Assembly (NCBI RefSeq): GCF_030035675.1
Contig: NC_084489.1
Location: forward strand, 47,525,898-47,589,897
Direction: 5' to 3'
DNA: 64,000 nucleotides
DNA from: Rhineura floridana
Taxonomy: Eukaryota; Chordata; Lepidosauria; Squamata; Rhineuridae
Within the stretch, counting starts at the first letter, position 1. The number at the start of each line of letters is the position of its first letter. The notes beneath the pieces are model-generated. The model saw only the letters and a list, made by a program, of their open reading frames with translations, was not told the DNA's origin and did no database searches. Of the stretch, positions 59,701 through 64,000 are shown piece by piece. The position numbers were made by a program, and so were the translations under genes.

Positions 59701-60428
59701 CACCGCATGTATCTTCTTCTATATAAACACTGTGATGGATTTTCATTGCTGGAAGCCATTTTGGGAACTAATCTTTGTTGAATAATGGGGGATAAATGTA
59801 GACATAGGGTTGTATCCAACTCTAGCCATACTCAGAATAGACCCATTGAAATTAATAGACATGACTAACTTAGATTCATTAATTTCAATAGGTCTATTCC
59901 GAGTAGAAATTAGATGGCTACGACTCATAATCAATAAGCATGCAAATGAAAGCATAAGCATTGACTGCAGCCAACCAGAGAAGCAGTGGAGATTGTCATA
60001 TACCTCATGCATCTCCTTCTGTTGTTATACTGAACACATGTGCAAGTGTCTGTGTGAAAGAGAGTAAATTTCTCTGTGTGAGAGTCTGTATCTGTGTGCA
60101 CAATAGTTGAGCTGTACAAGACTGTACACTTGTTGAAAGGTTCATGTCAAAAACTGTACGAGTGCAACATGTATATACCCTTTTTGTGATGGAAGCCATT
60201 TTGGGAGCTAATCTTGGCTGAATAGAAGGTTATAGATATAAACATCATCAATAAGCAATTCAATAACCAAATAAAAGCACAAGTCTCGCTGCAGGTAAAA
60301 ACAGCTCTGCAGACAGCAGGTCATTCTGCTCTTACCATGTAGAGTTTGGCACTTTTCCTGTTGGTAATATCAGCAGCTTCATCATCGTTATCATTGCCCT
60401 CATGAAGTTCTGGTTTCTGTCCTAGGAC
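24296..60428 (-). CDS. SCIN: SCIN, scinderin/adseverin (3' part, 12 exons)
   Basis: SCIN is a calcium-dependent actin-severing and capping protein of the gelsolin family, acting on cortical actin in secretory cells. Twelve exons on the minus strand join with correct GT-AG sites and phases into 495 codons plus a TGA stop. Recognised blocks in order are the end of G2 (VLGQKPEL), G3 ([22 protein letters not shown]), the G3-G4 linker, G4 ([26 protein letters not shown]), G5 ([24 protein letters not shown]), and G6 ([18 protein letters not shown]) with the end [10 protein letters not shown]. The match to human SCIN is close throughout, and scinderin ends shortly after G6 as here. The exons for about the first 220 residues lie right of the window. 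No frameshift or stop is seen. ARL4A lies downstream in the same orientation, as in human. Introns carry many mobile elements. Gelsolin itself is excluded by residue-level agreement with scinderin. Confidence 0.95.
24430..27065 (-). other. SCIN intron (last)
   Basis: It contains a copy of the short inverted-repeat element also seen at 16173 (24918-25008), an old LINE 3' end (about 25255-25370) and an inverted-repeat element (25738-25858) related to 59803-59945. Nothing else was recognised. Confidence 0.6.
27066..27126 (-). CDS. SCIN: SCIN exon: G6 core
   Basis: 61 bases encode [20 protein letters not shown]. The acceptor is TCTAG and the donor GTAAGG. It ends one base into an alanine codon. 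Confidence 0.94.
27127..29512 (-). other. SCIN intron
   Basis: It holds the SINE at 27669-27903 and a partial copy of an inverted-repeat element end (about 27245-27320, motif GTGCTTTAAATGTATGGTGT, shared with 34825-34850). The rest looks unique and AT-rich. Confidence 0.55.
27669..27903 (+). mobile_element. tRNA-derived SINE (squamate type)
   Basis: It begins GCCAGTGTGGTGCAGTGGTT, has a B-box GGGTTCAAATCC at about 27718-27729 and the characteristic CTCACCTACCTCACGGG block. It ends in an L2-like GGTGGGATATAAATGTAAT tail and an AATT-rich run. It is essentially full length. Confidence 0.85.
29513..29590 (-). CDS. SCIN: SCIN exon: start of G6
   Basis: 78 bases (26 codons) encode [20 protein letters not shown] and the end LDTLDQ. 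The acceptor is TATAG and the donor GTAAGA. It is in phase at both ends. Confidence 0.95.
31878..32073 (+). mobile_element. tRNA-derived SINE, second family, copy 1
   Basis: It starts GGGGAAGGGCCATAGCTCAG with A-box TAGCTCAGTGATAGAGCA and a B-box-like AGCTCAATCCC. It ends AATATAAGGTAGCTTCCTAT plus GTTC. A close relative lies at 36217-36412 and a fragment at about 36760-36835. Confidence 0.85.
32240..32671. mobile_element. Long-hairpin hAT-like element
   Basis: A strong hairpin (32341-32421) has arms beginning AAGTTCTGTTTAAACT and their complement. Flanking CATTCTGGG/CCCAGAATG motifs extend the inverted symmetry. The right end GCACTGGCCCTG and the preceding GCCTGAGGCA resemble the right end of the 4058-4328 element. 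Exact ends are uncertain. Confidence 0.45.
34070..34191 (-). CDS. SCIN: SCIN exon: end of G5
   Basis: 122 bases encode [15 protein letters not shown] and [20 protein letters not shown]. The acceptor is TTCCAG and the donor GTAAGT. Phase 0 at its 3' end. Confidence 0.96.
34440..34735 (+). mobile_element. L2-type LINE 3' end with AAT tail
   Basis: It contains a degenerate KTFLFQQ-like coding remnant, a T-rich 3'UTR and the end block GGGAGAAAGGGTGGGATATA, then an (AAT)n tract. It lies in the intron between the two G5 exons. A partial inverted-repeat element end follows at 34740-34850. Confidence 0.75.
34916..35093 (-). CDS. SCIN: SCIN exon: G5
   Basis: 178 bases encode [38 protein letters not shown] and EGQEP. 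The acceptor is CTCAG and the donor GTGAGC. It ends one base into a glutamate codon. Confidence 0.96.
35941..36085 (-). mobile_element. LINE 3' end (L2 type)
   Basis: The plus strand shows TTATTTATACCCCGCCCTTC and GGGCGGCAAACAG followed by ACATTAAAAC-type repeats. This is the reverse of the tail block also seen at 53477. Confidence 0.7.
36217..36412 (+). mobile_element. tRNA-derived SINE, second family, copy 2
   Basis: It is the same family as 31878-32073: GGGGAAGGGCTGTAGCTTAG start, B-box CCCAGGTTCAATCC, and an end ATAAGGAAGCTTCCTATGTT. Substitutions are spread along the length. Confidence 0.85.
36977..37147 (-). CDS. SCIN: SCIN exon: G4-G5
   Basis: 171 bases (57 codons) encode [20 protein letters not shown], then [20 protein letters not shown] and [10 protein letters not shown]. 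The acceptor is TTTGCAG and the donor GTAACA. It is in phase at both ends. Confidence 0.96.
37148..41688 (-). other. SCIN intron
   Basis: It holds a hAT-type MITE (about 37790-37912), an old LINE-like 3' end with TATATAGTGCCATCAGTGTG (37985-38130), a GT-rich simple repeat (39053-39112), a MITE-like end (about 39180-39285) and a minus-strand CR1 3' end (41030-41230). The rest was not recognised. Confidence 0.55.
41030..41230 (-). mobile_element. CR1 LINE 3'UTR fragment
   Basis: The reverse complement reads like the CR1 3'UTR at 15340-15530: GGGGAGAGTGCT...CTGGACTAGATGGGTATTA. Sequence around 41160-41230 also matches 7583-7660, so that stretch is probably related CR1-derived sequence. Confidence 0.65.
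41689..41779 (-). CDS. SCIN: SCIN exon: G4
   Basis: 91 bases complete the split Trp codon and encode [20 protein letters not shown] and [10 protein letters not shown]. The acceptor is GACAG and the donor GTTGGT. Phase 0 at its 3' end. Confidence 0.94.
42462..42583 (-). CDS. SCIN: SCIN exon: start of G4
   Basis: 122 bases encode [26 protein letters not shown] and the start of RGQIIYTW; the Trp codon is split TG/G by the intron. The acceptor is TTTTTAG and the donor GTATG. The segment PIEPES differs from the human VDQNS-type stretch. A hAT element starts only 44 bases upstream of the exon. Confidence 0.93.
42627..43000. mobile_element. hAT-type non-autonomous element
   Basis: The 374-base element has termini CAGTAGTGCAGTGGCAAATT and, at the right, GACTACACCCCTG (complement CAGGGGTGTAGTC), bounded by a perfect 8-base duplication GTGGATTC (42619-42626 and 43001-43008). 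A second copy of the same family lies at 47982-48383. No transposase remains. Confidence 0.85.
43590..43770. mobile_element. Inverted-repeat element, short copy
   Basis: Its left part has TTCTCCCAAAGAGTAAG and its right part CTCTTTGGGGGAAGCCATGA, complementary halves of the family seen at 47813-48545. It ends in GAAATGTATGGTGTGGA. Confidence 0.6.
43834..44765. mobile_element. hAT-type MITE split by an LTR-like insertion
   Basis: Inverted ends of about 40 bases, CAGCCTTTCCCAACTAGTGG at the left and its complement at the right, are flanked by the identical 8 bases CTCTAGAC (43826-43833 and 44766-44773). The uninterrupted relative at 59237-59373 is only 137 bases long. The extra length is the insertion at 43935-44723. 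Confidence 0.85.
43935..44723 (+). mobile_element. LTR-like fossil insertion (solo-LTR type)
   Basis: This 789-base insert starts TGTGA, ends TCACA and is flanked by the 5-base duplication TGGTC (43930-43934 and 44724-44728). It contains a TATA-like GGTATAAATG (44081-44090) and AATAAA (44308-44313), as in LTRs. No protein-coding remains are recognisable. Family and age are unresolved; it is younger than the MITE that holds it. Confidence 0.5.
45489..45546. repeat. (CT)n(GT)n microsatellite
   Basis: A CT run passes into a long GT run with GTGC variants. Confidence 0.95.
45667..45882 (-). CDS. SCIN: SCIN exon: G3-G4 linker
   Basis: 216 bases (72 codons) encode [32 protein letters not shown] and [16 protein letters not shown]. 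The acceptor is TTTCAG and the donor GTATCT. It is the longest exon found and is in phase at both ends. Confidence 0.95.
47813..48545. mobile_element. Inverted-repeat element split by a hAT insertion
   Basis: The left half (CACTTTAAACAGTTATGGCT, then TCCCCCAAAGAA) and the right half (TTTCTTTGGGGGAAGCTATG, then ACTGTTTAAAAGTGG) are complementary over about 60 bases. The interior is opened by the hAT element 47982-48383. Relatives lie at 43590 and, in part, 34740 and 27245. Confidence 0.7.
47982..48383. mobile_element. hAT-type non-autonomous element, copy 2
   Basis: It is the same family as 42627-43000 (TAGTGGCAAATTCAGAAGTG at the left, GACTACACCCCTG at the right), bounded by an 8-base duplication CAGGGAAC (47974-47981 and 48384-48391). 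Confidence 0.85.
49167..49255 (-). CDS. SCIN: SCIN exon: end of G3
   Basis: 89 bases complete the glycine codon and encode [18 protein letters not shown] through NYPANTQ. The acceptor is AAG and the donor GTATGC. Phase 0 at its 3' end. Confidence 0.94.
49256..51924 (-). other. SCIN intron
   Basis: It holds a (CA)n microsatellite (50693-50734) and a degraded inverted-repeat element (about 51308-51425). Nothing coding was recognised. Confidence 0.55.
50693..50734. repeat. (CA)n microsatellite
   Basis: A pure CA tract of about 21 units. Confidence 0.95.
51925..52057 (-). CDS. SCIN: SCIN exon: G3 domain
   Basis: 133 bases encode [19 protein letters not shown], then [12 protein letters not shown] and IFVWKG. 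The acceptor CAG precedes 52057 and the donor GTATGT follows 51925. It ends one base into a glycine codon completed by the next exon. Confidence 0.95.
52639..52885. mobile_element. Tigger-type (TcMar) short element
   Basis: Inverted ends CAGGCAGGCCCCGCTTTACG and, reading inward from the right, CAGGCGGGTCCCACTTATAT are flanked by TA on both sides (52637-52638, 52886-52887). The CGCTTT...GCGGTGTT composition is typical of Tigger/pogo relatives. At 247 bases it is non-autonomous. Confidence 0.8.
54259..54590 (-). repeat. Copia 3' LTR
   Basis: 332 bases begin TGTTGG and end CCAACA (the same inverted pair at both ends). It is nearly identical to 57368-57700. Confidence 0.93.
57368..57700 (-). repeat. 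Copia 5' LTR
   Basis: 333 bases begin TGTTGG and end CCAACA. It lies upstream of the gag start on the minus strand and is followed by the primer-binding-like sequence. Confidence 0.93.
59237..59373. mobile_element. hAT-type MITE, near-perfect hairpin
   Basis: CAGCCTTTCCCAACCAGTGT and its complement at the right fold the whole 137 bases into a hairpin. The flanks are GTCTAGTA (59229-59236) and GTCTAGTG (59374-59381). The family also occurs at 43834, about 37790, 47000, 59384 and 61850. Confidence 0.85.
59384..59500. mobile_element. MITE of the same family, diverged
   Basis: It is a more diverged copy directly beside 59237-59373, with GATGTTGCTGGACTACAACT and GCTGATGGGAGCTGGAGTCT blocks. Confidence 0.6.
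59803..59945. mobile_element. Inverted-repeat element
   Basis: The halves AGAATAGACCCATTGAAATT and AATTTCAATAGGTCTATTCC are complementary. A relative lies at 25738-25858 with the same CATGACT centre. Confidence 0.6.
60336..60428 (-). CDS. SCIN: SCIN exon: end of G2 and acidic linker
   Basis: 93 bases (31 codons) begin at VLGQKPEL, run through an acidic stretch ([11 protein letters not shown]) and end at AKLYM. The acceptor is AAG before 60428 and the donor GTAAG follows 60336. It is the most 5' exon found in the window. The phase is 0 at both ends. Confidence 0.93.
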
Positions 60429-61029
60429 CTTCATACCAAGAAAAAAAGAAAAGAAAAAAAGTATGAAGTTGAATAACATTGCTTTAATGTCAGTTTGTAT
60501 GGATGGATGGATTAGCGGCATTGTGAGAAATTTTTAAAAAATTCTGCACAATTTAGGGCTACATTTGAACGCGGACCCTACAAACCCTTAGGATTGCAAA
60601 AAGACTTACACTTCCAGGTTGGAAGGATGAATACTCACCATTCATTACTCAAAGGTCTGAAGATCTTACTGCCCCTTTCTATATGTATATTTTATATGTA
60701 ACATCTTATAATTATCAATCTTGTTTGGTAACCTATTTGGGCATGTGCACTGCTTGAATTAATGTATATGCTCCCATTAGGATTGATGGACTATTCTTAT
60801 TGTTAATTTGAGTTGACATTGTTTCTTTTTTCTTTCTGTTATTATTTGCAAGAAAAAGATACAAAAGCCACACACACAAAAATCAAATAAGTAAAAATAA
60901 AGTGAAGAAAAATAAAAAGAATGAAATTAAAGTTACTTTTTATCAGTTTTTGTCAATTTTTAATTTATGGATTGATTAGCAACATCATGAGAAATTTGGG
61001 ACAGTTTTGAAAGTTGACTGTAAAAAATA

Positions 61030-61450
61030 TGATTGACAGGTGGGTTATCCCACCCATGCGGCGGGGGGGTAGATAAAGGGGAGAAAGAAATGGGAAGTGC
61101 AAGAAAGATGCCTGCATTTTAAATTGCAGGCTTCTTTCTCACGCTTCTTGCAGCAGCAGCAGCAGGAGACTGAAGGGGAGGAAGAAGCTTCTTTTTCCCT
61201 TTCATCCCCACCCCCACTGCTGCTATGGAAAGTGCAAGAAAGAAGCCTGAATTTTTCAGGCTTTCTTTAGCTTCGTGTGGCTGTTCCTTGAGCAGAATTT
61301 AAGCCCTACTCATCTGACAAGCAGAGGTTAAATCTTGCTGCATTGGCTGCAAGTGCCTGTTCCATCATGAGAAAAAGGCACCCACAAATAATGCAGAACT
61401 GAACATCCTCCCGCCGATCAGCTGACGTCACAAGTGATTGACAGGTGGGT
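61030..61450. repeat. Unidentified repeat-like unit with 16-base direct repeats
   Basis: TGATTGACAGGTGGGT occurs exactly at 61030-61045 and 61435-61450. Between them lie two related hairpins (61101-61140, 61237-61268), each preceded by AAGTGCAAGAAAGA, and a short AGC tract. The element family was not recognised. Confidence 0.45.
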
Positions 61451-62819
61451 GTGGTTTGATTAGCCCACAGATTCTGCAGCCCTGCTGTACATCGTGGTTG
61501 CTTGTAATAAAGAAAAAAGATGTCAGGAGATGTTAATGTATGCTGTATCTGTGATGATGCAGGGGTGTGTCCTGGGGTCATATCTGCATTGCCGTGAGTG
61601 CACTGGCTGGCTCTGTGTGTGGGTAGCATGTCGGTGCTGTCACCAGCACAGTCCCTGTAGCAGTGTTTCTGTGGATGCTATGGGTATGTCTCTCATTTTT
61701 ACATTATTTTTGTATTTTCTGGTTGTGTGTTTTTACCTTCCCAAGCTGAGCATGCACCGGATATGGCAGCATTTCCACCAGATTAGTGTATCTCTATTTC
61801 TGGCATAATGCTGAGTATAAGACTGCTCTATTAGTAAATGAACTCAGGCTTTCCCAACCAGGAGACCAAAGATGTTCTGGATTTCAGATCCCATCAATCC
61901 GAACCAGCACAGACAATAATAATGGAGGATGGGAGTTGTAGTCTAAGTCATGTACAGGGCACCAGGTTGGAGAAGCCTGACCTTTCTAATTTCAGTGGCT
62001 TAAAACAACCGTAAGACCCAGTGCCCTATGGGGGTAAAAATCAGATTAATAACTTAACAAATATAAATTTGGGTTGGCTAAGCAGTCACTTCAGATGTTC
62101 TCCCATGTGGCCATCTTGGGAGACAACCAAGTAACATCATCTCATGCTTTTGGACAACATAACTGAAAATAAGTTCCTTACGTATGGAGTATCAAATCCT
62201 TTTAATGGTCCAAGCTGCAGAATGATCTCATGAGTCCTTTGGGAAGTCCCTTCCAGGAGCCACTTGCTGGTGGTGGATAGGGCCAAAAAGAAAGGCAGGT
62301 GGAGCTACAAACGTGACTTTTACTTTGTACAGTAGACTAGCTTCTACACACACTCACGCACCCCTCCATATCATCCATCCAGGCACTCAAGAGGCATTAT
62401 CAGAGTTCAAGGACACATTCCAAGCAGGCACAAACACTAATGGAGGGAACGGAGGTGTGGCTGGGAAGGGTGTGTGGCCTGGAGAGAGTCCCATGGGCCA
62501 GAGAAAGAGGCATGGAGGTTCGTATTTGGCAGAGGTTCCCCACCTCTATTATGGGATATCCCTGAAATTCTTACAGAGGTAAGTGCTTTATTCATGGCCA
62601 CCACTGGGCCCGTTTGGGCCGGTGTTACTGCTAGGAATACACAAGATTATCCAGGGAAGTGCAGTGGGTGATCTTCCTAGATTCAGGATGGCATCTGCTG
62701 GAGTCAGGGTCTCCACCACAGTTACTGCGATGGCTTGAAGGTCCCTTGCCCCCAGTATCAACTCTCTAATAACAAATTAATACAAGACCCACTGCACCAT
62801 ATTTTTAATGCTTGATCTA

Positions 62820-63115
62820 AAAATTAGAAAGAAAAGTATAAGATGGCCTTCATCCAAAACGTATTTCAGGGCACTATACAAATGAAATTTAAAATTTCAA
62901 AAAACATTGAAACACAAACCAAGAAAACAACAATGTCAAAAGGAACAAACCATTCAATCAGCTAAAAATATAATAATCTAAAATATGTGGGTAAATTTAA
63001 AAAAGTTTTAATCTGGAATGAAAAGAATACGGTTGGTGCCAGCCGTACCTCCCTTGAGAAAGCATTCCCCACCACAGGGAGCCACCACAGAGAAGGCCCT
63101 CTCTTTTGTACACAT
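62820..63115 (-). mobile_element. L2 LINE 3' fragment
   Basis: The reverse complement contains AGAGAGGGCCTTCTCTGTGG and a TGGGGAATGCTTTCTCAAGG block, matching the L2 RAFSVVAP-type tail region as at 20140, followed by a degraded 3'UTR. Confidence 0.6.
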
Positions 63116-64000
63116 ATAATGTACTTCTCCTAAAGATTAATTCAGCTAAAGTTCTCCTCCAGTGCACTGGCAAGTAGCTACAGAAGGAAGAACTCCTTTA
63201 GATATTTGGGGCCTGACATTCCCCCCCCCTCAGTGTACTATATAAGTTCTTCCAAGCCTGGCTCAGATGTGAACTCCCAGGGCTCTTAAAAGCCCATCTC
63301 AAAAGCAGAGGTGGGCTTTTAAGGCCCACCTGAACCCCCAAACCCCTTTTCTGCTCAGAATAATATGATGATGGACCCCAGTCCCATCCCCCAAGCACTC
63401 CCCCCCTTTTAACTAACCCTTCATAAAAGATGGTACACTGGCAGAAGGGCTAAGGAGAGAATTGGAAGGAAGGAGGATTGTTTTTCTCTTTCTACCTGCT
63501 TCTTTACTGTCCTGATGTGCTCCACAGCATGCTAGAGTTTCTAGGGCAATACCCTCTAGGAGCTGAGATCATATGTAGTTGTAGGGTTTACCATTTGTAT
63601 ACCTGAATTTTGCTCGCTATCGCAACAGATGTTATCTTGCATATAGCATGCATTAGAAAGGCCTATGGCTTTTAATGTGGAGCTTCAATCCAGCCATTCT
63701 GATGGTTGCTTTCGATATGCCGATAGCTGCTTTAAAATGTTTGACTGTTTCTAACAGGACTTCCTGCCTCTGATGAAGTATGCTGCAGCCTGTAAATTAG
63801 GGAAGTCAGGGCTCCTGCATCTTTAATAGTTGCATAAAAATAGTTGCTCATTATGCAAGCCACAACTGTTGATATTCCCTCTTCTACAGAATTATTAAAA
63901 GTGCAGGAACCCTATCCTTTTTTGTATCTGGCTGCCTTATTTGATATCCAGTGTCACACTGGCAGAGTTCCACCCTCAAGTCAGTTTCCCTATCTTCTTC

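Larger units (their letters stand above)
52058..60335 (-). other. SCIN intron (longest)
   Basis: It holds an AAT repeat (about 52340-52375), an old LINE tail (about 52455-52550), a Tigger-type element (52639-52885), the three-level nest 53191-58804, MITEs (59237-59373, about 59384-59500, 59803-59945) and a local duplication (about 59668-59800 and 59976-60250). Confidence 0.65.
60429..64000 (-). other. SCIN intron continuing beyond the window
   Basis: No further SCIN exon was found here, so the exons for the N-terminal part lie to the right. It holds a region with two related hairpins and 16-base direct repeats (61030-61450), a MITE (about 61850-61981) and a minus-strand L2 fragment (about 62820-63115). 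Confidence 0.65.

Noticed and set aside
62182-62266. Exon-like segment on the minus strand with CAG before and GTAAGG after, open for 28 codons
   Set aside because: The translation does not match scinderin, and no SCIN exon is missing between the recognised exons. Chance splice-like sites are common.

Overview
The window reads as nuclear DNA of a squamate reptile (lizard or snake). The host genes are recognisable vertebrate genes with GT-AG introns. The repeats are the usual reptile set: CR1 and L2 LINEs, tRNA-derived SINEs, a 5S-rRNA-like SINE fragment, many short hAT-type DNA elements, a Tigger-type element, and a Ty1/copia retrotransposon. No bacterial-type operon, CRISPR array or rRNA gene is present. 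The species cannot be fixed from the sequence alone.

Two host genes are present, both on the minus strand. At the left, ARL4A (an ARF-like small GTPase, one coding exon) occurs twice, at 147-749 and 12141-12743. Positions 1-2480 and 11995-14474 match without indels and with about five substitutions; the two proteins are identical. The constant 11,994-base offset and the sharp end of similarity at 2480/14474 fit a very recent head-to-tail duplication whose first unit lies mostly left of the window. A false duplication in the assembly must be excluded. Each copy has its own CpG-rich promoter region.

From 24296 to 60428 lie twelve exons of SCIN (scinderin/adseverin, an actin-severing gelsolin relative). 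They join in frame to 495 codons plus stop, covering the end of G2 through G6; the exons for the first ~220 residues lie beyond the right edge. SCIN followed by ARL4A in the same orientation is the order I know from human chromosome 7, so this is a conserved block carrying a local ARL4A duplication.

The rest is intergenic or intronic and rich in repeats. The most structured stretch is 53191-58804: a hAT-type element (8-base target duplication) holds an L2 LINE (9-base duplication), which holds a copia element with two near-identical LTRs (5-base duplication). Other nested insertions lie at 43826-44773 and 47813-48545, and probably at 19092-19501. Several long hairpins (16326, 22198, 32341, 61101, 61237) are most likely remnants of short DNA elements. 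I found no convincing new gene system; the strongest leads are the ARL4A duplication, the young copia element and the nested insertions.
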